Below are positions 44,966 through 51,737 of a DNA stretch of 64,000 bases, one piece after another; within the stretch, counting starts at the first letter, position 1; every line of letters starts with the position of its first letter. Both the position numbers and the translations under genes were made by a program. The DNA comes from Candidatus Vondammii sp. HM_W22 (GTDB taxonomy: Bacteria; Pseudomonadota; Gammaproteobacteria; Chromatiales; Chromatiaceae), in the NCBI RefSeq assembly GCF_022530855.2, contig NZ_CP099567.1:620001-684000 (forward strand), in the 5' to 3' direction. Under the pieces are notes generated by a model. The model was not told where the DNA came from, did not search any database, and worked only from the letters and a program-made list of their open reading frames with translations.

Positions 44966-45319
44966 ATGGCCCTTATTTCATGCAATGAATGTAGCAAAGA
45001 GGTTAGTCAGTTCGCCAAAGTGTGCCAAAACTGCGGAAACCAGGTTAACAAACCTGCAAAAGGTGCTCTTGAGATCTTATTTATCATTCTGTTTTTTCTT
45101 TACAACATAGCAATGGCTTTATTGGCAGTTCAATTTATTGAACAACATAAGGATGGAGCCTTATGGTTTGTTGCTACGCTATCCTCAATTAGCACATTTG
45201 ATTATTTTGGCACATTTGATCCTTCACTTATTTTCAGCGCTGTATTTATTCTTTTTATCTGGCTAATTGGCGCTGTCATTCTAGGTCTAGCCGCTCTAAT
45301 GTTGCGGCGCGTAAAATAG
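44966..45319 (+). CDS. Zinc-ribbon membrane protein
   Basis: About 117 residues from ATG 44966 (MALISCNECSKEVSQFAKVC). A zinc ribbon (CNEC near 6, CQNC near 20) is followed by two or three hydrophobic helices (LEILFIILFFLYNIAMALLA, and FILFIWLIGAVILGLAALML at the end). Zinc_ribbon_2 plus TM proteins are common cargo genes. Function is unknown; in the cI-pL interval it may affect superinfection or membrane stress. Confidence 0.6.
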   Translation: MALISCNECSKEVSQFAKVCQNCGNQVNKPAKGALEILFIILFFLYNIAMALLAVQFIEQHKDGALWFVATLSSISTFDYFGTFDPSLIFSAVFILFIWLIGAVILGLAALMLRRVK

Positions 45320-45366
45320 AAGCAAAAACGGTCCTGCATGATGTTAAAGATCGGGAGAAATCTGCT

Positions 45367-45570
45367 GTGTTCGCTTTCGTGCTTGCAGTTTTGCTTGGCC
45401 CTATTGGTTTGTTGTATGTAAATGTATTATATGGAATTATTCTTATTCAAATAGCAGCACTATTATTTCCGGTTCCGGTTCCGGTTCCGCTTACAATATT
45501 GATCCTGACACTCACCTGGATTTTTGCAGCGGTAGACGCCCCCTTTGCTGCAATATCCTATAACAAGTAA
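45367..45570 (+). CDS. Small membrane protein with Val-Pro run
   Basis: A 67-residue protein from GTG 45367, almost wholly hydrophobic (FAFVLAVLLGPIGLLYVNVL, LTILILTLTWIFAAVDAPFA) with a VPVPVPVP run encoded by a GGTTCC repeat. The frame is open upstream into the preceding gene without a better start. It may be a partner of the zinc-ribbon membrane protein. Low certainty. Confidence 0.45.
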   Translation: MFAFVLAVLLGPIGLLYVNVLYGIILIQIAALLFPVPVPVPLTILILTLTWIFAAVDAPFAAISYNK

Positions 45571-45609
45571 GATCAGATCTGAGGCGGTTTTGCTATCGAG
45601 GAATTAACA

Positions 45610-46082
45610 TGGATCGCGCATGGGTGAGTCGCAAGCAACAGACGCGACACCGTGCCGACCGACAAGCCTGTTGCATCCGGACCCACCAGCACTTTCAGGG
45701 CTTCACCCATCTCTCCACTGGAAATCCCCTTCAGCTAGAGCCACGCCAGCGCCGCTTCCAGTGACTTCGTCTTGCGTACATACGGCGGCACCAGAGCTGA
45801 TCGGAACGTCACCGGCTCGCCGGTCTTCGCCCGAACTTTGGGGATCTTGACCGTGACCGGCCCCAATCCTGTCCGCAGTTTACGAGCTGGCAGGTGACCA
45901 TTACGCACCACACCCGCCTTGCCATCCTCTGTCCGTCGCTCGACGTGTTCCGCCAACAGCTCTGGCAGCTCGGCCTCCACCGCCTGGTAGATCAACTGCT
46001 CCGCACCGCTTCTCAGCAACTCTATCAGCGGATCGATAATCGCATCTCGAACTGCCAGCTTAACAACGCTATTCTTACTCAT
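45610..46082 (-). pseudogene. IS256-type transposase, N-terminal fragment
   Basis: About 115 residues (SGAEQLIYQAVEAELPELLA, EHVERRTEDGKAGVVRNGHL, PVTVKIPKVRAKTGEPVTF) to a TAG at 45735-45737 after AALAWL; family-like sequence (LKGISSGEMGEALKVL) continues in the same frame to about 45610, so the stop is a point change. The gene is then cut off. It is one flank of the R-M cassette. Confidence 0.75.
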
Positions 46083-46265
46083 GGTGGCGTATCCCCAATG
46101 GTTGTTTTGATGTCTCGCAACAACAAATCAACCAGATACGCCGCTCTTTTTCAATTCCTTTCAAACACCACTTTCAGTTATAACTCATTTCTTGGGTCTA
46201 TGATTTCCTATAGATTGCATAATGCCCGCACGCAACTTGAACTATAAACTGGTTCAGTCTATTAT

Positions 46266-46300
46266 CCCGTAAAGTGCAGCACTTTGCTGCACTTTACGGG
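46266..46300. repeat. Perfect 15-bp inverted repeat before the R-M cassette
   Basis: CCCGTAAAGTGCAGC (46266-46280), spacer ACTTT, GCTGCACTTTACGGG (46286-46300). It lies about 20 bases before the likely start of the RHH regulator. The 12-mer GTAAAGTGCAGC occurs again inside the methyltransferase gene at 47364-47375. It may be the RHH operator or a hairpin in the mRNA leader. Confidence 0.7.
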
Positions 46301-46319
46301 ACGGAATGGTGAACAAGCC

Positions 46320-46517
46320 GTGGGCTCTAAAAATCGAGTATCTGTAAATTTGTTAGAGAGCGAATACATAGCGCTAGCAGCCTTGGCTAAAGAGAATAAC
46401 GTTTCCATGGCTTGGCTTGGGCGGCATGCGATTGGACAGCTGCTAGAACAGAATAAACATCAGGAGTTGCAACTACCTTTTCTGCGACCTGTTTCATCTA
46501 GGGAGGGCAGTCGATGA
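46320..46517 (+). CDS. Ribbon-helix-helix regulator of R-M cassette
   Basis: About 65 residues from GTG 46320 (GSKNRVSVNLLESEYIALAA). The pattern, a short basic beta strand followed by two helices (LAKENNVSMAWLGRHAIGQL), is that of CopG/Arc-type DNA-binding proteins. It overlaps the methyltransferase start by 4 bases, so it acts as a control protein candidate, likely binding the inverted repeat upstream. A TTG at 46284 is an alternative start. Confidence 0.62.
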   Translation: MGSKNRVSVNLLESEYIALAALAKENNVSMAWLGRHAIGQLLEQNKHQELQLPFLRPVSSREGSR

Positions 46518-47671
46518 CGACATCAATCGGCTTATTTTATGAATTTTTTGCCGGGGGCGGTATGGCGAGAGCAGGGCTTGGCTCGGACTGGGAGTGCCTC
46601 TTTGCCAATGATTTTGATCATAAAAAAGGCAAAGCATACCGTAATAACTGGGGTGATGATGACCTTAAAACAGCAGATGTCCGTACAGTAACAACGAAGG
46701 ACTTACCAAGCCAAAGTGATCTGGCGTGGGCCTCATTTCCGTGCCAAGATTTGTCTTTGGCCGGCGGTGGCGCGGGCCTTAAAGGGGAGCGCTCCGGGAC
46801 ATTCTGGCCTTTTTGGGACTTGATGATTGATTTAGGCAAAGAGGATCGAGCTCCGAAAGTTGTTGTGCTTGAAAACGTATGCGGCACTTTGACTTCGCAT
46901 AAGGGCAAAGACTTCGAGGCTATATGTTCAACGCTTGAGCGTGCGGGCTATCAATTTGGTGCTGTTGTTATCGATGCGGCCTTGTTTGTACCGCAATCGC
47001 GTCCACGCCTTTTTGTTATTGGTGTTCAGCAAGGACTTGATATTCCTGAGAAAGTTAAAGTTAATTCACCTTCATCTCTGTGGCATACACGCGCTTTAAT
47101 AGGAGCCTACGAAAATTTGTCAGCCAAAACAAAGAAAAGCTGGGTATGGTGGGATATAGAAACACCTTCAGCGCGCAAGACCAATTTTTCAGATCTTATC
47201 GAAGAAGACCCAGAGTGCGTACCTTGGCATTCTGCTGTTGAAACTCGCAAGCTTCTTTCTATGATGAGCGAAGTAAACCTCAATAAAGTCAAGCAGGCCA
47301 AACGGGCAGGAAAGAAGATGGTTGGTGCGATCTACAAACGCACGAGAATGGATGAAAATAGATGTAAAGTGCAGCGTGCAGAGGTGCGCTTTGATGATGT
47401 CGCTGGCTGCTTAAGAACGCCAGCAGGAGGTTCAAGTCGCCAACTTATTATGATAGTTGAAGGCAGAAAAGTGCGCTCTCGCTTGATTTCAAGCAGGGAA
47501 ACAGCACGTTTAATGGGGCTGCCCGATGATTATCAACTGCCAGATAATTACAACGAGTCCTACCACTTAATGGGAGATGGCGTAGTTGTACCTGTAGTTA
47601 GACATCTTGCCTCAAATATTATTGAGGCTGTTCTTCATCATCAAAATAATAAATCACGGGAAGCTGCATGA
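46514..47671 (+). CDS. DNA (cytosine-5) methyltransferase
   Basis: A 385-residue C5-cytosine methyltransferase. Motif I is FFAGGGMARAGLG, motif IV FPCQDLSLAGGGAG with the catalytic Cys, motif VI LENVCG, motif VIII FVPQSRPRLFVIG, motif IX-like CLRTPAGGSSRQL, motif X near DGVVVPVVRHLASN. All key residues are present, so it should be active, modifying one strand site of an unknown sequence. It sits between the RHH gene and a putative nuclease, with ATGA overlap to the latter. Confidence 0.92.
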   Translation: MTTSIGLFYEFFAGGGMARAGLGSDWECLFANDFDHKKGKAYRNNWGDDDLKTADVRTVTTKDLPSQSDLAWASFPCQDLSLAGGGAGLKGERSGTFWPFWDLMIDLGKEDRAPKVVVLENVCGTLTSHKGKDFEAICSTLERAGYQFGAVVIDAALFVPQSRPRLFVIGVQQGLDIPEKVKVNSPSSLWHTRALIGAYENLSAKTKKSWVWWDIETPSARKTNFSDLIEEDPECVPWHSAVETRKLLSMMSEVNLNKVKQAKRAGKKMVGAIYKRTRMDENRCKVQRAEVRFDDVAGCLRTPAGGSSRQLIMIVEGRKVRSRLISSRETARLMGLPDDYQLPDNYNESYHLMGDGVVVPVVRHLASNIIEAVLHHQNNKSREAA

Positions 47672-48525
47672 ACATTATACCTTGCAGGCAGAATAAGGAA
47701 CTTCGAAAAAAGATCGAAGAGTTCGCGGAAGTATTAAAAACCGAGTCCCATACGTTAGGTTCCCATGGTTTGTCTGAGAGCGAATTTTATAATAGTGGGC
47801 TTTTTCGTGGTTCCATTGAACGTATTCGTGGCCAGTTTTCAGCCACAATGCGTGGTAAGCGCGAGTTTGTGCAACATGTATTAAACCACATGCAAGATAA
47901 CGATTTTATCGACGAGTGGGGGTCTGCGAGCGAAGCAAACCGCCATGATTATTCGGTACAACTCAATTCTGGTAAAACAGCAATTATAGAACTTAAAGGC
48001 TGTCTTGACGGGAATAACACTAATATTTTTGAACGCCCGCCTCATGCTGAAGAATTTGTGCTCTGGAGTCTCTGTACAAATCTAGGGGCTGATCCACAGC
48101 GTAATGCTTGGTCTGGCATCCATACAAGGTTAAGTGCAGAGATTATACACCGCAGTCAGCTTGTTAATGGGGTCATTATCTGGGACATGGTATGTGGCAC
48201 GTTAGGGCGTCCCTGTCCTAAAATCGAAGAAGATGCTGGACGTATGACAGAAGTAGGGCCGTTTAAACTTCCGCCTCCCTGTATATATGTTATGCCAGCG
48301 ACAATACCAAGCCAGCGAAATAACCCAAGTCCTCAGCCTCAAAAAATTGAAAACGTCGAAATCCTCAAAGCCTTCCATGAGTGTTTCCAAGGGTTGGACG
48401 AAGAGGTTAATTCTGTAGCCTTTGAGGTAAAAAATAGGGGTAAAGATGTTGTTCGTAAAACCCAGGTAAGCCGCAATGGTGAAGTGCAACAAGAATCAAA
48501 AGCAACGCCTATTCGAAGGTCGTAA
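47668..48525 (+). CDS. Putative type II restriction endonuclease
   Basis: A 285-residue protein, start overlapping the methyltransferase stop (ATGA). Residues about 90-112 (HDYSVQLNSGKTAIIELKGC) give a D-X(n)-E-X-K core of the PD-(D/E)XK nuclease fold: Asp in RHDY and ELK. The rest is not recognised. By pairing with a solo C5 methylase in one operon it is the likely cognate nuclease. Target sequence unknown. Confidence 0.68.
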   Translation: MNIIPCRQNKELRKKIEEFAEVLKTESHTLGSHGLSESEFYNSGLFRGSIERIRGQFSATMRGKREFVQHVLNHMQDNDFIDEWGSASEANRHDYSVQLNSGKTAIIELKGCLDGNNTNIFERPPHAEEFVLWSLCTNLGADPQRNAWSGIHTRLSAEIIHRSQLVNGVIIWDMVCGTLGRPCPKIEEDAGRMTEVGPFKLPPPCIYVMPATIPSQRNNPSPQPQKIENVEILKAFHECFQGLDEEVNSVAFEVKNRGKDVVRKTQVSRNGEVQQESKATPIRRS

Positions 48526-48653
48526 TTTTCGAGGGTGCAAGCGCGCAACCCAGTAAAACAATGCGCTCCGTGAAAAGTTAAGATACATTGCTCGAATAAA
48601 AAGCATGCTATCTACACCTGCCTATCCCCCCACCTCCTACTCTCTTTTGAACT

Positions 48654-48887
48654 TTGTCTTTGCCGCTAGACCTTGAATCCACCTTCGGAACAATCCGCCA
48701 TCGAACTAAGCGTTCCAAGGGCTGCCTATCGCGTGGCAGCATGCTACACATGATGTTCAAACTCGGCCTGTGTGCCGAGAAGAAGTGGAGACGATTACGG
48801 GGTTTCGGTTATCTGGCGAAGGTGATAACCGGAATCAAATTTAAAGAGGGTGTTGAGGTAGCAAGAGTCGATCAGGTCGCCGCTTGA
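48654..48887 (+). pseudogene. IS256-type transposase, C-terminal fragment
   Basis: About 77 residues of mutator-type C-terminus (LESTFGTIRHRTKRSKGCLS, AEKKWRRLRGFGYLAKVITG). It forms the right flank of the R-M cassette and is oriented oppositely to the left-flank fragment, so they are not two parts of one copy. Confidence 0.75.
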
Positions 48888-49009
48888 TTCAACTGGCTAA
48901 ACACCAGGTCTGATATTCATCTCCATACCCACCGCGCGTGAAATAGAAATAAAGCTGGAAAATCTTGAGTTTTCATCATCCTGCAAGTATTTCTTAAACT
49001 TTAGAGGTA

Positions 49010-49042
49010 ATAAAAAGCCCCGTAAATACGGGGCTTCTTTAT
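49010..49042 (-). terminator. Terminator behind the YHCH gene
   Basis: AAGCCCCGTA and TACGGGGCTT form a perfect stem (49015-49036) with a T-run on the minus strand. It ends the YHCH transcript and can also stop transcripts on the plus strand. Confidence 0.7.
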
Positions 49043-49060
49043 CTTCATCAACGCAGAGAA

Positions 49061-49186
49061 TTAGTGGCAGTGATACACGCCTGTCTTGTGGTCCATATGG
49101 TATCCAAAAGCATCCGTCCCACCGCTATGCGCCCATACCACACCTGTAAATGACAGTGCTGCCAAGATTAAAAGTAGCCTTTTCAT
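49061..49186 (-). CDS. YHCH-motif secreted mini-protein
   Basis: A 41-residue gene. MKRLLLILAALSFTGVVWA is a signal peptide, and the mature part of about 22 residues is His-rich, ending DHKTGVYHCH, with two His and one Cys in the YHCH motif. Such proteins are found in many Proteobacteria and may bind metals. AGGGA lies 8 bases upstream, an FNR-like box further up, and a terminator follows. Orientation is against the surrounding rightward genes, so it looks like an independent moron. Confidence 0.7.
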   Translation of the reverse strand: MKRLLLILAALSFTGVVWAHSGGTDAFGYHMDHKTGVYHCH

Positions 49187-49222
49187 TATCACGTCCCTTT
49201 TATCATTCTATTGGAAGTTTTC

Positions 49223-49264
49223 TTTGTAACATAACAGTTAGCCGGACTGTTTGATCTAGGTCAA
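49223..49264 (-). promoter_or_regulatory. Candidate FNR-dependent promoter of the YHCH gene
   Basis: The FNR-like box is centred at 49257.5 and, on the minus strand, TACAAA (49223-49228) is centred 32 bases downstream, the spacing of a class II FNR promoter. A transcript would start near 49216, about 30 bases before the ATG. Confidence 0.4.
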
Positions 49265-49388
49265 TACAATATCTTACCATCACCTTTTACCTCATTTTAC
49301 ATTAATAGAACTAACAGTATTTCCAGACACTGAATGGACTAACATAACAGTTAGCCGTAACTGTTTGATCTAGATCAATAAGATATTT
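49227..49388. repeat. Two direct repeats each with an FNR-like box
   Basis: Copies at about 49227-49274 and 49340-49388 share TAACATAACAGTTAGCC and CTGTTTGATCTAG. Each begins with an inverted repeat, AACAGTT...AACTGTT (perfect in the second), followed by TTGATCTAGGTCAA (49251-49264) or TTGATCTAGATCAA (49365-49378). The second box is a perfect match to the FNR consensus TTGAT-N4-ATCAA. The duplication covers about 48 bases. Confidence 0.72.
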
Positions 49389-49406
49389 CATAAATATGAT
49401 CGACAC

Positions 49407-49430
49407 GCCCCTTAAGTGGGGCTTTTTTGT
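49407..49430 (+). terminator. Terminator upstream of pL-like promoter
   Basis: GCCCC, loop TTAAGT, GGGGC and TTTTTT, plus-strand direction. It would insulate the pL-like promoter from rightward cargo transcription. Confidence 0.55.
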
Positions 49431-49443
49431 GCCATATGGAAAA

Positions 49444-49488
49444 TATACTACTATAGTATTGACTGTATAATAATACCATGGTAGTATT
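49444..49488 (+). promoter_or_regulatory. pL-like promoter within two operators
   Basis: TTGACT (49459-49464) and TAGTAT (49482-49487), spacer 17, on the plus strand. Two operator-like sites of the same type as at cI/cro overlap both hexamers: 49444-49460 (TATACTACTATAGTATT) and 49472-49488 (AATACCATGGTAGTATT). So the CI-like repressor should shut off this promoter in the lysogen. It points to the int-proximal genes. Confidence 0.7.
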
Positions 49489-49534
49489 TTGCTATTCCAT
49501 ACAACAAATGACCGCCACGCCACAGGGTATCGCA

Positions 49535-50023
49535 ATGGAACCATCGAGACTGAAACCTGAGATCACGAAATCCGATATTGATGCAGAGATGAATCAATGC
49601 CCGAAAGCAGACAGGGATTTTATGGCTGCGGAAGATGGCGTCGAAATACGCTACGCTAAAAACGCACTGGTGGAGACGCCGGTCACGCTTACAACCTACT
49701 TAATTTCAGTTGCACTTTCTTGGCGAACTCCGCCGATGGGGCTTGACAGGCACGGTCTTTGGCTCTCTCGGTGGTGTTTTGCAAGGCTGACATGGTTTTG
49801 TAGCCATGGTCATTCTCCTTTCGCAACCGACAGATTAAGTCTGTCTCTCCGAAGATACTTATTACCTTCGCCGTTTATCAAAGGCGCAGATGCTTCAGAG
49901 CACGACAAGAAAAAGACCGGCATCTCCACCAATGCGTTTTCATCACTAAACGCTAAACAACGCGTTTGTTCTCTGCTCATTTTACTACATATAACACTTT
50001 CATCCAATGGCATGCGCACATGA
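49535..50023 (+). CDS. Possible first gene of the pL-like operon
   Basis: A frame from ATG 49535 (MEPSRLKPEITKSDIDAEMN, with AGGG 8 bases upstream) is open to 50023. The first 50 residues look protein-like; the rest has odd composition (many Trp, Cys, Arg), so the true product may be short or broken. Two arms of an inverted repeat lie in the frame. A minus-strand 33-residue frame with GGAG (MATKPCQPCKTPPREPK) is also present. The 530 bases between pL and the zinc-ribbon gene hold nothing firmer. Confidence 0.25.
   Translation: MEPSRLKPEITKSDIDAEMNQCPKADRDFMAAEDGVEIRYAKNALVETPVTLTTYLISVALSWRTPPMGLDRHGLWLSRWCFARLTWFCSHGHSPFATDRLSLSLRRYLLPSPFIKGADASEHDKKKTGISTNAFSSLNAKQRVCSLLILLHITLSSNGMRT
49659..49940. 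repeat. 26-bp inverted repeat pair with 24 of 26 matches
   Basis: Arms 49659-49684 and 49915-49940 flank 230 bases. On the plus strand arm 1 reads AAAACGCACTGGTGGAG, then ACGCCGGTC; the reverse of arm 2 differs at two positions. Both arms can be translated into similar peptides (KNALVETPV, ENALVEMPV), so coding similarity is an alternative to an inversion site. Confidence 0.6.
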
Positions 50024-50187
50024 TCGCCTGCCCGAAATGCGGTTCCGGTAAATCTTCCGTGATTTCTACAAAACCAGACGGAAAAGGAAAGTGGCGTCGG
50101 AGAACCTGTAGCGACTGCGGTTTCAAGTTTTCGACTGTCGAGAGAATCAAGACATCGAGGATACATCCCACAGAGGCCACAAAATGA
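50020..50187 (+). CDS. NrdR-like zinc-ribbon protein
   Basis: A 55-residue protein (MIACPKCGSGKSSVISTKPD). Two CxxC pairs (CPKC near 4, CSDC near 30) and the RRRTCSDCGFKFSTVERI segment closely match the N-terminal zinc ribbon of NrdR and Com-type phage proteins. It overlaps the next small gene by 4 bases. Confidence 0.68.
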   Translation: MIACPKCGSGKSSVISTKPDGKGKWRRRTCSDCGFKFSTVERIKTSRIHPTEATK

Positions 50188-50324
50188 GCCGACCCGATCA
50201 CAACATAGCTGTACAGAAATCATTGCAGGATCTGTGTGATGCCCGTGATCTAGCTATTGAGGGCTCTGCAATTCCTGAAGCGCAGCGAACAGGCATTAAA
50301 GCATTGGCGACATCAGCAGAATAG
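50184..50324 (+). CDS. Small helical protein
   Basis: A 46-residue frame (MSRPDHNIAVQKSLQDLCDA), with ATGA overlap to the zinc-ribbon gene. It ends IKALATSAE; the same ending and ribosome-site context recur before the second repeat protein, so it lies at the edge of a tandem duplication. Confidence 0.5.
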   Translation: MSRPDHNIAVQKSLQDLCDARDLAIEGSAIPEAQRTGIKALATSAE

Positions 50325-50338
50325 ACAAGGAAAAGGAA

Positions 50339-50998
50339 ATGACCATTAAAAATAATGATGATGATAACAGCAGCCAATTGAAAATTAAGCTACAGGAACT
50401 ACTCAGAGAAGCTGTTAAATACATACTAAAATTTGTAATGCCGTTTAAAAAACAGCATAACAAGAGTAATTTCTGTACTGCAACAAATAGCGGCTACCAG
50501 GGCAATGCATCAAACAGCGGTAAGCACGGCACTGCATCAAACAGTGGTGGTCAAGGCACTGCATCAAATAGCGGGTTTCAAGGCACTGCATCAAACAGCG
50601 GCTACCGAGGCACTGCATCAAACAGTGGTAAGCACGGCACTGCATCAAACAGCGGAGTGTATGGAGCGGCTTTAAGCAGTGGTCTGTGGGGCGCTGCATC
50701 AAACAGTGGTACGCATGGCACTGCATCAAACAGCGGCTACCAGGGTACTGCGTCCAATAACGGCAAGCAAGGCACTGCATCTAATAGTGGTACGTCCGGC
50801 ATCGCCTTTAATGGGAGTTACGAAGGCAGAGCCAGATCGGGGAAAACTGGAGCTATCGTGGTCTGTTACCGAAATAAAGACTGTGAATTAATCCACATCC
50901 GATCCAGCAAAGTTGGAGATGACGGGATAAAGCCTGATACGTGGTATTCACTCGATAAAGATGGTGAGTTCATTGAGATGCCAGAAGCTTCAACATAG
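50339..50998 (+). CDS. 9-residue repeat protein, copy 1
   Basis: A 219-residue protein. After a short acidic N-terminus (MTIKNNDDDNSSQ) and a basic amphipathic segment (KIKLQELLREAVKYILKFVM) come about 13 repeats of nine residues with consensus GTASNSGxx (residues about 46-165). The last 50 residues form a distinct domain (GAIVVCYRNKDCELIHIRSS, KPDTWYSLDKDGEF). Similar A-x-N-S/T-G repeats occur in phage proteins, function unknown. At DNA level the repeats are 27-bp units. Shares its first 13 residues and leader DNA with copy 2. Confidence 0.78.
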   Translation: MTIKNNDDDNSSQLKIKLQELLREAVKYILKFVMPFKKQHNKSNFCTATNSGYQGNASNSGKHGTASNSGGQGTASNSGFQGTASNSGYRGTASNSGKHGTASNSGVYGAALSSGLWGAASNSGTHGTASNSGYQGTASNNGKQGTASNSGTSGIAFNGSYEGRARSGKTGAIVVCYRNKDCELIHIRSSKVGDDGIKPDTWYSLDKDGEFIEMPEAST

Positions 50999-51104
50999 TC
51001 GAAATCAAACACGCTGAATCAGTGGCTAAAGCTAATAAATTAATCAGTGAATATTACAACGGCTCAGCCCTAGCCACATCAGCAGAATAGACAAGGGAAA
51101 GGAA

Positions 51105-51653
51105 ATGACCATTAAAAATAATGATGATGATAACAGCAGCCAAACAAACAAGGAACTACAGGAACTAAAACACCCGCATAATGAGAGTGAGCAGGGCACT
51201 GCAATAAATAGCGTCTACCGGGGCACTGCGTCAAATAGCGAATGGAGTGGCGCTGCATTCAATACTGGTGAGAAGGGTACTGCATCAAACAGAGGGTATG
51301 AAGGCACTGCAACAAACAGTGGTACGCGTGGCACTGCATCAAACAGCGGCTACCAGGGTACTGCATCAAACAGAGGGTATGAAGGCACTGCATCAAACAG
51401 TGGTAAGCATGGCACTGCAACAAACAGTGGTACGCATGGCACTGCATCAAATAGCGGTATATCTGGCATTGCCTTTAGCAGTGGTTACAAAGGCAGAGCC
51501 AAATCAGGCGAAACCGGAGCTATCGTAGTGTGTTACAGAGACAGCACCGGTGAGTTAATCCACATCCGTGCCAGCAAAGTTGGAGATAACGGAATAAAAC
51601 CTGACACGTGGTATTCGCTTGATGAAAATGGGGAGTTCGTTCAAGCAGATTAG
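51105..51653 (+). CDS. 9-residue repeat protein, copy 2
   Basis: A 182-residue paralogue of the preceding gene. Same first 13 residues, then about 11 repeats (consensus GTASNSGxx, with changes such as GAAFNTGEK), and the same C-terminal domain (GAIVVCYRDSTGELIHIRAS, KPDTWYSLDENGEF). It lacks the amphipathic segment of copy 1. The leader from CATCAGCAGAATAGACAAGG is almost identical in both, so the pair arose by tandem duplication of about 750 bases. Repeats seem to have been exchanged since. Confidence 0.78.
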   Translation: MTIKNNDDDNSSQTNKELQELKHPHNESEQGTAINSVYRGTASNSEWSGAAFNTGEKGTASNRGYEGTATNSGTRGTASNSGYQGTASNRGYEGTASNSGKHGTATNSGTHGTASNSGISGIAFSSGYKGRAKSGETGAIVVCYRDSTGELIHIRASKVGDNGIKPDTWYSLDENGEFVQAD

Positions 51654-51737
51654 AGATAGATATTCTGAAACCGGCTCAGGCTCAGACCCAGGCTTCTGCA
51701 ACGGCTACGGCTCAGGCATTTAATAGGAGGCAGTGCA

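Noticed and set aside
45367..45570. Fusion of the two small membrane proteins by frameshift
   Set aside because: The second frame is open upstream but no family-based reason shows they were one protein; left as separate.
51001..51093. A separate small gene before the second repeat protein
   Set aside because: No start codon with a ribosome site; the ending ALATSAE shows it is a partial copy made by the tandem duplication.
50460..51500. Regularly spaced 27-bp repeats that look like a CRISPR array
   Set aside because: The repeats are contiguous, in frame and encode GTASNSGxx; there are no unique spacers and no leader or cas genes.
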